64,000 nucleotides of DNA, taken from Rathayibacter sp. SD072. Its GTDB lineage: Bacteria; Actinomycetota; Actinomycetes; Actinomycetales; Microbacteriaceae. Below, one piece after another: positions 1 to 8,629 of this stretch (position 1 is its first letter; every line of letters starts with the position of its first letter). Position numbers and translations under genes: made by a program. Location: contig NZ_JADILJ010000005.1 in NCBI RefSeq assembly GCF_017355185.1, forward strand, positions 61,844 to 125,843, read 5' to 3'. The notes beneath the pieces were generated by a model. That model had not been told where the DNA came from and made no database searches. It worked only from the letters and a program-made list of their open reading frames with translations.

Positions 1-348
1 GCCGAGGCGGTACCCGCGCCGAAGCTCTCCGTCACATGGACGACTATCGGCCGCTCTGGTCGGCCGTCGTCCGCTGGAGTGGATCGGCTCGTCACGTTCT
101 GCGCCCTTCCGGCTCGCCCGAGCCGTTAGAAGCCCCGGTCGGTGTCGACGGGAGTGGTGGAGTGAGAGCCCCGACCACTCACACGACCCAACAGCAGGTC
201 TGCGAGAGCGATCATAACCGACCGCCCGACGCATATCTCGGACCACCTCCGGGGGACGGCGACCCCCTGGCTACACTGAGAGCCAGGCTGGCCTGGTAGC
301 CGCCAGCGGGAGTGATCGGCGGACGATCAGGTCGGAGACTGGGCACGC
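1..348. other. Left-edge region without an assignable gene
   Basis: No convincing gene is seen. One plus-strand frame stays open from the window edge to about 299 and its first ~40 codons look faintly protein-like, so it could be the C-terminus of an upstream polysaccharide gene. The remainder is compositionally random and no conserved motif is visible. The last ~50 bases before 349 form the leader of the first clear gene. Confidence 0.4.
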
Positions 349-1749
349 ATGGGTAGAGCGAGCACGATGATCGGCGGAGGATCGGCAGGCAGAGCGCCCC
401 TGGGTAGGACCTCCTTCGCGCGGGCGACGACCGGTAGAACGTCGAGCGAGGCCGTGAGATTCGACGCCGTGCAACGCTTGCTCTTCCTCGCGATCGTTTT
501 CATGCCCTTCCAGCAGGCGCTCACCATCAGGGTGGGCTTCCCCCTGAAGATCACCGAGATCGCTGCGGTGCTGGCGGTGGGGCTGTCGGTCGTGACGGTT
601 CCGAAGGCGAGGCACTCTCCCATAGGCCGCGAGATCGTGTCCTGCATCGGCGTTCTGGTCGTGCTGGCCACCGGCTGGGCGCTTGTGTTCAAGCGGCCCG
701 AAGTGGCGACAGCCTACGGTTACGACCTCGGGTTCACGAACGACATGCTCCTTTATTGCGGCTACGCCCTCCTCGCGCTGACAGTTTGGTGGTTCATCGG
801 CGGGCGATTGGCCCCCAGCGACATGGAGCGGGCACTCGGACTCGCCGTCCGCCTGGCTTTCGTGTACTGCCTGGTGCAACTGGCGCTCCACTTCGCTGGC
901 GCGCCGTTCCCCTCCTTCCTCAACTCGACCACGCAGAACGGGGCGACTTTCGGCGTCAGCCTGCCTCGCAATGGACCGTTCCTCGAGGGCAACTACCTCG
1001 GCTTCTTCGCGGGTGTCGCGCTCTTCGCCTGCCTTCGCCGCCGAGACAAGCTCGGTAGTGTTCTTGCGGTCGCCTGCCTCATCTACTCGCAGTCGACCTC
1101 GGCCCTGATCGCCACCGTAGCGGCGGCGATCCTGACAGCGACGTTCCGTCCACAACGCGGGGTGGGAGTTCAGATCTTCTCTGTCGCCGCGCTCGGCACA
1201 CTGCTCGTCCTCGCCGTCCCTGATCTGCAGAGGTTCATCCTCGCGCAGCTCTCGAAGCTTGGCTTCGTGAGCGATGCGGTGGACGTTGGCACGAGGTCGC
1301 TCCTTGCACGATCCCAATCGACCAACACAGGCTTCGCAATGGCGCTCGACAATCCTCTCTTCGGTGTCGGTCCCGGGCGCTTCGGGTTGTGGAAGGACGA
1401 CTACTCGGAGGTCGTGCAGGGGCTGACCTCCCTCCGCGCTTCGCGAGGACTGGCGAACAACGCCTACGCGCAACTCGGTGCCGAAACGGGCGTGATCGCC
1501 CTGTCGGCGTTCGTACTTCTCCTCCTGATCCTCATCCTGCGCGGCTATCGGCGCAGCGGGGTCGCGCTGGGCTTGGGCATCTTCCTCGCCGTAGCCCTGA
1601 CCTCCGCTCCCTCGTGGACGGCACTCACCGTGTGGATCGCGCTCGCCTACGCGGCCTCCCTCGCCTCCGAAGCCGTTCCTGGCGCAGCGGACTTTGCGAG
1701 GCCGCGTCGCCAGCCGTTTAATCGCACGCCGCGAATCGCTCGATCGTGA
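349..1749 (+). CDS. O-antigen ligase / Wzy-like polysaccharide polymerase
   Basis: Predicted polytopic inner-membrane protein of 466 aa with about 11-12 hydrophobic segments. The strongest family marker is the C-terminal periplasmic loop: GVGPGRFG followed by NNAYAQLGAETGVIAL, the pattern seen in Wzy/O-antigen-ligase proteins before the last helices. Known members polymerise or ligate lipid-linked glycans on the outer face of the membrane; the substrate here is unknown. The first ~35 residues are polar and basic, so the true start may be a downstream codon; ATG 349 is the first in frame. Its stop overlaps the next gene by 4 nt, so the two are probably co-transcribed. The cluster context and lower GC suggest an exopolysaccharide locus acquired separately from the flanking core genes. 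Confidence 0.8.
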   Translation: MGRASTMIGGGSAGRAPLGRTSFARATTGRTSSEAVRFDAVQRLLFLAIVFMPFQQALTIRVGFPLKITEIAAVLAVGLSVVTVPKARHSPIGREIVSCIGVLVVLATGWALVFKRPEVATAYGYDLGFTNDMLLYCGYALLALTVWWFIGGRLAPSDMERALGLAVRLAFVYCLVQLALHFAGAPFPSFLNSTTQNGATFGVSLPRNGPFLEGNYLGFFAGVALFACLRRRDKLGSVLAVACLIYSQSTSALIATVAAAILTATFRPQRGVGVQIFSVAALGTLLVLAVPDLQRFILAQLSKLGFVSDAVDVGTRSLLARSQSTNTGFAMALDNPLFGVGPGRFGLWKDDYSEVVQGLTSLRASRGLANNAYAQLGAETGVIALSAFVLLLLILILRGYRRSGVALGLGIFLAVALTSAPSWTALTVWIALAYAASLASEAVPGAADFARPRRQPFNRTPRIARS

Positions 1750-2690
1750 ATGCGCCTACTCGGACGGTGGACCTGACGGTCGACGAGGCAGTCCATCTCG
1801 CACACGCGCTGGCCGCTCATCTCGCCGAGTCGCAAGGGGTGCGCGCGCTGTTCATCAAGGGACCGACCGCTCATGCTCAGGGGATCCGAGAACGGCGTGT
1901 CTCGAGTGATGTCGATGTGATCGTCCACCCCCTTGATGTCGATGCCTTCGTGACGGCGCTGACCGGCCACGGTTGGAGAGTTCGCCCGGAGCGCTTCGCG
2001 CCGCGAGCCTATCCGGTGCACTCGATCACACTGTTCCACCCTCGGTGGCCCTGCGATATCGATGTCCATGATCGGTATCCCGGGTTCTTCGCAGATCCGG
2101 AGCGCGTCTTCGACGTCCTGTGGGAAGCGCGCGAGTCGGTGGAGATTGCTCACCGAGGAGTGACCGTGCCGTCCCCGATGGCCGGCGCCATCATCGTCGC
2201 GCTCCATGCACTCAAGGATCCGCTCCTCGCTCGCAGCGCCTCGGAGGCTCGTGGTGTGATCGCGTTGCTGGGCTCGCTCGATGAGCCCTCGCGTGACGAC
2301 CTGATTCGGCTGGTCGAGCGAACCCGTAGCGTCTATCCGCTCCGGACGATTCTCGACGCCGTGAACATCAGGGCGACCGACGATCTGACGGCGGCGGAGC
2401 GCCGCATCTGGGAGCTTCGAGTCGCAGGGACGGGACGGTCGAGTTATCACTGGGCGCTCGCGCTCGCTGAGGCGTCTGCAATGCGGAAACTCGGTCTAGT
2501 CTTCTCTGCGCTCGCCACCGCCCTTGCTCTGCGCCAAGATCCTGCCGAGACGGCGCCCCTCTCCACGAGCGGTGTCGAATCAACGGCCGCTCGCCGGTCG
2601 TGGAAGGAAGCGCTCGACTTCGTGCGCCTCGTACGCTCGCTGAGCACTGATGCGGCACGACGTAATCGAAATGCCCGGACGAAATCATGA
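1746..2690 (+). CDS. Nucleotidyltransferase-fold protein (NTP_transf_5-like)
   Basis: A 314-aa soluble protein. Near residues 36-60 it carries LFIKGP and, 15 residues later, SSDVDVIV. The Asp-x-Asp pair (D55, D57) is the metal-binding signature of minimal nucleotidyltransferases, and the KGP-then-DVD layout matches the NTP_transf_5 group found in exopolysaccharide loci and some peptide-tailoring clusters. The GTG start overlaps the polymerase stop in a GTGA tetranucleotide, and its own TGA overlaps the ATG of the next gene, so translation of all three is probably coupled. The substrate cannot be read from sequence. A role in modifying a sugar or carrier in the glycan pathway is inference from neighbours. 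Confidence 0.7.
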   Translation: MNAPTRTVDLTVDEAVHLAHALAAHLAESQGVRALFIKGPTAHAQGIRERRVSSDVDVIVHPLDVDAFVTALTGHGWRVRPERFAPRAYPVHSITLFHPRWPCDIDVHDRYPGFFADPERVFDVLWEARESVEIAHRGVTVPSPMAGAIIVALHALKDPLLARSASEARGVIALLGSLDEPSRDDLIRLVERTRSVYPLRTILDAVNIRATDDLTAAERRIWELRVAGTGRSSYHWALALAEASAMRKLGLVFSALATALALRQDPAETAPLSTSGVESTAARRSWKEALDFVRLVRSLSTDAARRNRNARTKS

Positions 2691-2998
2691 AGAGCTCCGA
2701 GCGGTCGCTGCGAGCCGATGAGACATGGTCGAGATCGAGCAGCATCGCGTATGTGGAGAACGCGACACGCGTGGTCCTCCTAGAGCTCACCACGGATCCA
2801 CCGGTTCCGCTCGTGCTCGAGGACACCGCTCTGGCCATCTGGCAGGATCTCGAGGACCGCCCTACGACGCTGATTCTTCTCGAGCGGCTCGCCGAAAGGT
2901 TCGGTCAACCAGTGAATGTCATCGAACAGGACGTCCGCCGATTCCTGAGCGAGCTGCTCGACTCGAGAGTCGTCGTGCGCTCCTCTGCGACGAGCTGA
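2687..2998 (+). CDS. PqqD-like small protein
   Basis: A 103-aa protein with the PqqD-type winged-helix pattern: a beta-rich N-terminus (VVLLELTTD), then LVLEDTALAIWQDLEDRP, a helix-turn LLERLAERFG, and a terminal helix (DVRRFLSELLDSRVV). PqqD proteins and domains bind peptides in RiPP pathways (RRE fold), but homologues also sit in exopolysaccharide clusters with no known peptide substrate. It overlaps the nucleotidyltransferase gene by 4 nt (ATGA), and that pairing is itself recurrent in such clusters. No precursor peptide or peptide cyclase is visible downstream. Function is unassigned beyond a probable protein- or peptide-binding adaptor. Confidence 0.65.
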   Translation: MKSSERSLRADETWSRSSSIAYVENATRVVLLELTTDPPVPLVLEDTALAIWQDLEDRPTTLILLERLAERFGQPVNVIEQDVRRFLSELLDSRVVVRSSATS

Positions 2999-3066
2999 GG
3001 GATTCTTCACGTCCGCGCACCGTGCGTGAGGTGCGTCGCCCCATAGTGACGGCAGCGACCGTTTCG

Positions 3067-3078
3067 TACTGTTCGACC
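3067..3078 (+). promoter_or_regulatory. Leaderless -10 box for the beta-helix protein
   Basis: TACTGT lies at 3067-3072 and is followed by 6 nt and then ATG 3079. There is no Shine-Dalgarno sequence before this ATG. The spacing places transcription start at or next to the start codon. Confidence 0.5.
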
Positions 3079-4662
3079 ATGGGTGCAACGGCAGGGCAAC
3101 GAGACAGAAGAACACTCCTGAAGCTGTCGACCGCAGTCGGCGCGAGCGCCGTGCTCGCCGTCTCGGGATCCGACTCAGCGGCCGCCGCCAACGCGTTCCC
3201 CTCGGAACGTCTTGACGGCATCCGCGATTCGACCGAGTATCCGGGTGCGACTGCGGAAGATCGTCTGCGTGCGGCGCTTGCTGCGTTGAGCGGTCTCGGA
3301 TCGGAGGGGACACTGACGGTCTCCGAACTCGTCGTCCTCACCTCTGCCGTGACGATCGACGTCTCTCTGGTTTCGGTCGAGTTCGTCTGCGGGGTGGTCG
3401 ACGCGACAGCCGTGGTCGGCGCCGCTCTCGTCCTCACAGCGAGCACGGCTTCGGACGACGCGCCCAACACCCGCGCGAGCCTCCGAGGCCTCCGCTTGCG
3501 AGGTCCAGGCCGTTCCACCGTCGGCTCCGTCGGCATCGACATCACCTCTCCTGCAGGGGTGCGCGGAATCGGTGTCTTCGGTCTCGAGGTGATGGGCTTC
3601 GAGACCGGGATCCGAATCGGTGCGGGTGCCGAGCACCTGCGCTTTTTCTCCCCCGGCGTCGAGGACTGCGGCACAGGCATTCAGATCTCAAGTGCAGGCG
3701 CTGGCACCAATGTCGCGATTGTGGGAGGTTCGGTGCGCGGATGCGCGACAGCACTCTCCTCCTTGGCATCCACAGGAGAACTCCACACCACCTCGCTCGC
3801 GATCAGCGGCTGCGACCGCGCAGCTATGGCTGCAGATGGCGTCATCACGCTGCACTCCGCGACTGTGCGCCTCGCTCCGCTGAGCACGTCGAGCCCGTTT
3901 TCGACGGGACCCGTCAGCACCGCGAGAATCAGTGTCAACGGAGGAACCGTCTCGTCGACCGGACCGTTGTCGGCACCTACAGTCTTCGATACCGCCCATA
4001 CGAAGTGGGGCGGCGGGATTGTCGTGACCGGAACGTCCTTGCGGAGCGTCGCCTCGTCGTCGGGCTACCTTGTCGGAGGAAGCGGCGCCGCGCGTCTCGC
4101 TGAGGTCGCGGTCCTCGATGATGCGTCCTCGCCTTCGACTTCACTCCTCGTCCACCGCGCCGCGAATCGTCTGGTGGACGGCCTCTTCGACCTCGCCTCG
4201 GTCGTGGACGCCTACTTGGACGGCCTGGACGCCACTAACCGAACATCGAGCCCGTCCGCCACGCTGATCACGGCGTCGGGACGGCTCGTCATCCGGCGTT
4301 CAGGGGGCGGCGCAATGTCCGTCTCGTTCGACGTGCCGTGCAGACCCGCTCGCATCCTGGCAACGGACATTGTGATTGGGCAGATCACCTCCGCCGGCGC
4401 GGCGACGATCCGTGAGTCGTTTGTCGTCGCGCCGGGAAAAGACACCCGAGGTATCCCGGTCACACGTCGCTCGGTCGAGGTATCGGAGCAACGAGTCGAT
4501 CTTCCGACTGCCGCCGCAGCTATCCCGTTTCGGGTACCTCCCGTCGCAGGCGTCGACCGTCGCGCGCCCTCGTGGGCATCGCATTTCCGCGTCACGATCG
4601 TCCTGGACGAGACGGGACTCGGGACGCTCGGCCTCACTGAGGTCGTGATCACCGAGCTGTGA
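3079..4662 (+). CDS. Tat-exported parallel beta-helix protein
   Basis: A 527-aa exported protein. Its N-terminus reads QRDRRTLLKLSTAVGASAVLAV, a twin-arginine signal (RRTLLK) with a hydrophobic core ending near an AAAA cleavage zone. The mature part is Gly/Ser/Thr/Val-rich with repeating short strands (residues ~100-330), for example GIDITSPAGVRGIGVFGLEV and GTGIQISSAGAGTNVAIVGG. This is the look of right-handed parallel beta-helix (pectate-lyase-like) proteins. Such proteins in polysaccharide loci are often lyases, hydrolases or glycan-binding factors; no catalytic residues are identifiable here. The frame is open upstream of ATG 3079, but the Tat signal and the -10 box directly before that ATG fix the start. 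Confidence 0.65.
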   Translation: MGATAGQRDRRTLLKLSTAVGASAVLAVSGSDSAAAANAFPSERLDGIRDSTEYPGATAEDRLRAALAALSGLGSEGTLTVSELVVLTSAVTIDVSLVSVEFVCGVVDATAVVGAALVLTASTASDDAPNTRASLRGLRLRGPGRSTVGSVGIDITSPAGVRGIGVFGLEVMGFETGIRIGAGAEHLRFFSPGVEDCGTGIQISSAGAGTNVAIVGGSVRGCATALSSLASTGELHTTSLAISGCDRAAMAADGVITLHSATVRLAPLSTSSPFSTGPVSTARISVNGGTVSSTGPLSAPTVFDTAHTKWGGGIVVTGTSLRSVASSSGYLVGGSGAARLAEVAVLDDASSPSTSLLVHRAANRLVDGLFDLASVVDAYLDGLDATNRTSSPSATLITASGRLVIRRSGGGAMSVSFDVPCRPARILATDIVIGQITSAGAATIRESFVVAPGKDTRGIPVTRRSVEVSEQRVDLPTAAAAIPFRVPPVAGVDRRAPSWASHFRVTIVLDETGLGTLGLTEVVITEL

Positions 4663-4723
4663 TCGTCGGTCGCAGCCAAATCCTGGCGCGAGCCCTCACT
4701 TCGCCTCGAAGTGCGCGGCCTTG

Positions 4724-6208
4724 TCAGTGAGCGTCGTCGCCGGGGGCGACGACCGCCTGTACGGTTCGAGCGAGCAGCGCCAGATCGCCCGTGAACGACC
4801 AGTTCTCGACGTAGTAGAGGTCGAGCCGGATGGCATCCTCCCACGACAGTGTGGACCGGCCACTCACCTGCCACAGTCCGGTCATGCCCGGCTTTACGTT
4901 AAGTCGACGACGAGCCACATCGTCGTACAGCTCGACTTCGCCCGACACCTGTGGACGGGGCCCCACGAGGGACATCTCACCGCGGAGGACGTTGAAGAGC
5001 TGGGGGACCTCGTCGATGGAGTACTTCCGGATGAACCGCCCGATGCGGGTGATTCGAGGATCGTCCTTGATCTTGAACAGCGGCTTGTCGGAAGTGCCCT
5101 GCTTGGCCAAGAGATCGGCGAGCATCTCGTTCGCGTCCACGACCATCGACCGGAACTTGATCATTCCGAACGGTTGCCCGTTCATCCCGATTCGGGTCTG
5201 ACGGTAGAAAAGAGGGCCCGGACTCGTCAGTTTGATGGCGAGAGCGACGGCCGCGATGAAAGGCAGGAGGAGGAGGATGATCCCGAGCGAGCCCACGATG
5301 TCCAGAGCGCGCTTGCTGGCGCGCTTGCTTCCCTCATAGCGGGGCGTCTCGATATGCACGAGGGGGAGTCCGGCGACCGGTCGTGTATGAATTCGTGGGC
5401 CGCTGATGTCAGTCAGGCTCGGCGCCATGACGAGGTGATGGCGGCCGGGCTCCAGGTTCCAGCTCAGCCGGCGGATCCGTTCGGGTGGTAGGTGATCGCT
5501 GCTCGTGATGATGACCGTGTCGGCACCCGTAGCGTTCAGGACCTCCGGCACCGCGTCCACGGTGATGTTGTCGAAAACCGGCACTCCGAGCTCGTTGAGC
5601 TCCGCGCTTCCGATGCCCTCGGGGATGCAGACGCCGACCACCCGGTAGCCCGCACCTGGTGTCCGCACGAGTTCGCGATAGGTGTGCTCGACTGTCCGTG
5701 GCGAGCCCACCAATACCACTGACGAGGAGTAGTCACCGGTGGCTCGCTGACGACGGAGCCAAATCCGCCACAACCCTCGGGTCAGCCAGAGGAGCAGGAG
5801 GCCGAGAGGGAGAGCGGTGATGATGTAGCCGCGCGCGAAATCGATCTTGCCGAGATACGCGACGCACGTAATGACCGCGAACAGAAGAAGAGTCGCATCC
5901 AGGATCCGCTTGTACTCGGTCACCTCCGCGCCGAGCACCCGATCGTCACGGGTCGCGTAGAACTTCAGCAACGCCGTCCAGACCACGACCAGGACCGCGG
6001 ACACGATCCAATAGTTGGCGAGCAGTTCGGCGATGTCGGACTGATTTCCCGCGACGTACAACTCGTGGCTGTCGATGCCGAGCCAGAAGAACTGGCTGCT
6101 GAACACCGACACGACGATCACGAGCACGTCTGTGACCACGAGCCGACGGGCGAAGGCTCGGGACCACGAGACGCGGCTCTTGAGGAGTGGGGTCGAAACT
6201 GATGGCAT
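4724..6208 (-). CDS. Polyprenyl glycosylphosphotransferase (sugar transferase)
   Basis: A membrane enzyme of 494 aa that transfers a sugar-1-phosphate from a nucleotide sugar to undecaprenyl phosphate, the first step of exopolysaccharide repeat synthesis (WbaP/CpsE type). It has about four N-terminal transmembrane helices, a central CoA-binding-like fold (SSVVLVGSPRTVEH), a fifth helix after KRALDIVGS, and a C-terminal catalytic domain with GPLFYRQTRIG, FGMIKFRSM and EVPQLFNVLRGEMSLVGP. All expected motifs are intact. The frame extends to a TTG codon at 6229, but ATG 6208 is preferred. It is convergent with the beta-helix gene and is the only minus-strand member of the polysaccharide cluster. 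Confidence 0.9.
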   Translation of the reverse strand: MPSVSTPLLKSRVSWSRAFARRLVVTDVLVIVVSVFSSQFFWLGIDSHELYVAGNQSDIAELLANYWIVSAVLVVVWTALLKFYATRDDRVLGAEVTEYKRILDATLLLFAVITCVAYLGKIDFARGYIITALPLGLLLLWLTRGLWRIWLRRQRATGDYSSSVVLVGSPRTVEHTYRELVRTPGAGYRVVGVCIPEGIGSAELNELGVPVFDNITVDAVPEVLNATGADTVIITSSDHLPPERIRRLSWNLEPGRHHLVMAPSLTDISGPRIHTRPVAGLPLVHIETPRYEGSKRASKRALDIVGSLGIILLLLPFIAAVALAIKLTSPGPLFYRQTRIGMNGQPFGMIKFRSMVVDANEMLADLLAKQGTSDKPLFKIKDDPRITRIGRFIRKYSIDEVPQLFNVLRGEMSLVGPRPQVSGEVELYDDVARRRLNVKPGMTGLWQVSGRSTLSWEDAIRLDLYYVENWSFTGDLALLARTVQAVVAPGDDAH

Positions 6209-6492
6209 CGTCCGCGCCTGGTCCAACAATGCGACCGTCCGTTTCTCTGCTGGGTCGTGGGAGGAGCTCAGAGCAGTGTCGAGGATAAGCAGTTGACTGT
6301 GTCCGACCGCCTGGGCCTACACCACTGTAGCCAGCAACCGCTAGCGGTAGCGCGAATTGAGGCTTCGTCAAGCGCGGTTCCCCTCATGCGGGCGACGTCA
6401 TCTCTCCGCGTCCCACAATCGATGACGGTCGGACAGCGTTGTCTCCACCAGAACGGGCCCCCTCGTTCACTCCGCGGTGGGCGGGAGCTGCG

Positions 6493-7368
6493 TCAGCGCA
6501 CCGCCAACGTCGAGCGGTCCCGACCGGTCAGGTCGCGCTGCGTAGTCGCTCCGCGCCACCCGTCCGCCGTCAGGAGCGCCCGGATCTCCGAACCCTGCAA
6601 CTCCCCGTGCTCGATGACGAGCACTCCCCCGGGGCGCAGGAGACAGCGCGCGGAGTTCGAGAGCTGGCGCACGACGTCCAGGCCGTCCTCTCCCCCGTAC
6701 AGGGCCGCCGGCGGATCGTAGAGCCGCACCTCGGGGTCCCGCGGGACCGCCGCGGCAGGAATGTACGGCGGATTGGAGACGACGACCGACACCGTCCCGT
6801 CGAGTTCAGGCAGCGCCTCCGCCAGATCCGCGAACACGATCCGCGCGTTCTCGAGGCCCAGCCGGTCGCGGTTCCCGCGCGCCCAGATGAAAGCCTCGAC
6901 CGAGTTCTCGACCCCGATGACGCGGGCGTGAGGCACCTCGTGCGCCAGAGCGAGCGCGAGCGCACCGCTGCCGGTGCCCAGGTCGACCGCGAGGGGTGAC
7001 GGGTCGGCGACCGACCGCAGGGCGTCGATCGCGAGCTGTGCGACTCCCTCCGTCTCGGGGCGCGGCACGAAGACGCCGGGGCCGACCGCGAGCTCGATGC
7101 TGCGGAACGGGGCGACTCCGGTGATGTGCTGGAGCGGTTCGCGGGCGGAGCGGCGCTCGACGAAGCGGTCGAACGCATCGACCGTCGTCCCGTCGAGGGA
7201 GAGGCCGGTGATCAGGCGCGCCTGCAGCTCGCCCCGGCCGAGGCCCAGGAGGTGGCCCAGCAGGAGCTCGGCGTCGATCTCGGCGTTCGGGACGTGCGCT
7301 CGGGTCAGGCGCGAGACCGCGTCGGCGAGCAGGGCGCGGGCGTCCACGGAGGTGGTCACCGCAGTCAC
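6493..7368 (-). CDS. prmC: Release factor glutamine methyltransferase
   Basis: A 291-aa class I SAM methyltransferase that N5-methylates the glutamine of the GGQ motif of release factors RF1 and RF2. The SAM loop is [15 protein letters not shown] and the family-specific catalytic motif is VVSNPPYIP. The N-terminal helical domain (residues 1-95) for binding the release factor is present. The GTG start is chosen because it overlaps the prfA stop codon (GTGA), giving translational coupling with the very substrate gene. In related genomes prmC is usually followed by tsaC, wecA and the ATP synthase operon; here it is followed by the polysaccharide cluster. Confidence 0.95.
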   Translation of the reverse strand: MTAVTTSVDARALLADAVSRLTRAHVPNAEIDAELLLGHLLGLGRGELQARLITGLSLDGTTVDAFDRFVERRSAREPLQHITGVAPFRSIELAVGPGVFVPRPETEGVAQLAIDALRSVADPSPLAVDLGTGSGALALALAHEVPHARVIGVENSVEAFIWARGNRDRLGLENARIVFADLAEALPELDGTVSVVVSNPPYIPAAAVPRDPEVRLYDPPAALYGGEDGLDVVRQLSNSARCLLRPGGVLVIEHGELQGSEIRALLTADGWRGATTQRDLTGRDRSTLAVR

Positions 7369-8447
7369 GACTCCTCGGAGCCGATCTCGGCCAGGCGGGC
7401 CTCCTCGTCGGCCTGGATGGCGCTCTCGACGACGGGATCGAGCGCTCCGTTCATGACGCCGTCGAGGTTGTACGCCTTGTAGCCGGTGCGGTGGTCGGCG
7501 ATGCGGTTCTCGGGGAAGTTGTAGGTGCGGATGCGCTCGGAGCGGTCCATCGTGCGGATCTGCGTCTTGCGGGCGTCGGAGGCCGCCGCGGCGATCTCCT
7601 CCTGCTGGCGGGCGAGGATGCGGGCGCGCAGCACGCGCATGCCGGCCTCGCGGTTCTGCAGCTGGCTCTTCTCGTTCTGCATGGAGACGACGATGCCGGT
7701 CGGGAGGTGCGTGATGCGCACCGCGGAGTCGGTCGTGTTGACCGACTGTCCGCCGGGGCCGGATGAACGGTAGACGTCGATCTTGAGGTCGTTCTGGTTG
7801 ATCGCGACCTCCTCGGGGGCGTCGACCTCGGGGAACACGAGCACACCGGTCGTCGACGTGTGGATGCGGCCCTGCGACTCCGTCACGGGGACGCGCTGCA
7901 CGCGGTGCACGCCGCCCTCGTACTTGAGGTGCGCCCACACGCCCTGCGAGGGGTCGGTGGCGTTGCTCTTGATCGCGACCTGCACGTTCTTGTAGCCGCC
8001 GAGGTCGGACTCGTCGCGGTCGAGGATCTCGGTCTTCCAGCCCTTCGCCTCGGCGTAGTGCAGGTACATGCGGAGCAGGTCGGCGGCGAACAGCGCGCTC
8101 TCGGCTCCGCCCTCTCCGCCCTTGATCTCCATGATCACGTCGCGGCCGTCGTCGGGGTCCCGCGGGATCAAGAGGCGGCGCAGCTTCTCCTGGGCGACAC
8201 GGAAGGCCTCCTCGAGCTCGGGGACCTCCTCGGCGAACGCCTCGTCCTCGCGGGCGAGCTCGCGGGCGGCCTCGAGGTCCTCCCCCGACTGGATCCACGC
8301 GGCGTGGGCCGCCTTGATCTGGCTCAGCTCGGCGTAGCGGCGGTTGACCTTCTTCGCTCGGGCCGCGTCGGCGTGCAGTGCCGGGTCGGAGAGCTGCGTC
8401 TGCAGATCCTCGTGCTCGGCGAGGAGGACGCTGACGGATTCGAACAT
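7365..8447 (-). CDS. prfA: Peptide chain release factor 1
   Basis: A 360-aa protein that recognises UAA/UAG and triggers peptide release. The codon-recognition motif PVT occurs in [16 protein letters not shown] and the catalytic GGQ in [10 protein letters not shown]. Length matches RF1. ATG 8447 (MFESVSVLL) is the family-typical N-terminus; upstream in-frame codons run through a dispersed repeat and are not coding. It forms a pair with prmC. A hairpin and a dispersed repeat separate it from rho, so it probably has its own transcription start. Confidence 0.97.
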   Translation of the reverse strand: MFESVSVLLAEHEDLQTQLSDPALHADAARAKKVNRRYAELSQIKAAHAAWIQSGEDLEAARELAREDEAFAEEVPELEEAFRVAQEKLRRLLIPRDPDDGRDVIMEIKGGEGGAESALFAADLLRMYLHYAEAKGWKTEILDRDESDLGGYKNVQVAIKSNATDPSQGVWAHLKYEGGVHRVQRVPVTESQGRIHTSTTGVLVFPEVDAPEEVAINQNDLKIDVYRSSGPGGQSVNTTDSAVRITHLPTGIVVSMQNEKSQLQNREAGMRVLRARILARQQEEIAAAASDARKTQIRTMDRSERIRTYNFPENRIADHRTGYKAYNLDGVMNGALDPVVESAIQADEEARLAEIGSEES

Positions 8448-8483
8448 GAGGGGCCTGGCTTCCGGAGAGTGGTGGGAGAAGTA

Positions 8484-8523
8484 GGTCTCGATACGCCGCC
8501 TTCGGCGGCTACTCGACCAGCAG
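8484..8523 (+). repeat. Dispersed 38-nt hairpin repeat, copy 1
   Basis: Core layout is ggtctcgatac, a small hairpin (gccgcc-ttc-ggcggc), then tactcgaccagca. It lies between prfA and rho. Seven further copies occur at 24603, 24662, 33380, 33443, 33499, 41568 and 41626. Confidence 0.85.
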
Positions 8524-8530
8524 GAACGGT

Positions 8531-8562
8531 GTCGGTACGTCCGTTTCGGCGGACGTGCCGAC
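8531..8562. other. Hairpin in the rho-prfA spacer
   Basis: A 13-bp stem with one G-T wobble pair encloses a 6-nt loop. It has no T-run on either side. It may be a second terminator for rho or a leader structure of prfA. Confidence 0.4.
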
Positions 8563-8583
8563 ACGCCCCCGGGGACGCGAAAA

Positions 8584-8622
8584 CGTCCGCGGCCGCCCCG
8601 GGGTGGGGGCGACCGCGGACGT
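8584..8622 (-). terminator. Intrinsic terminator of rho
   Basis: A 16-bp GC-rich stem with one mismatch starts 7 nt after the rho stop codon. On the minus strand it is followed by TTTTC. This is one of the few terminators here with a recognisable U tract. Confidence 0.75.
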
Positions 8623-8629
8623 CGGGGCG

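Noticed and set aside
36..299. An 87-codon plus-strand frame at the left edge
   Set aside because: No ribosome site and no domain; at best the tail of an upstream gene. Reported only as an unassigned region.
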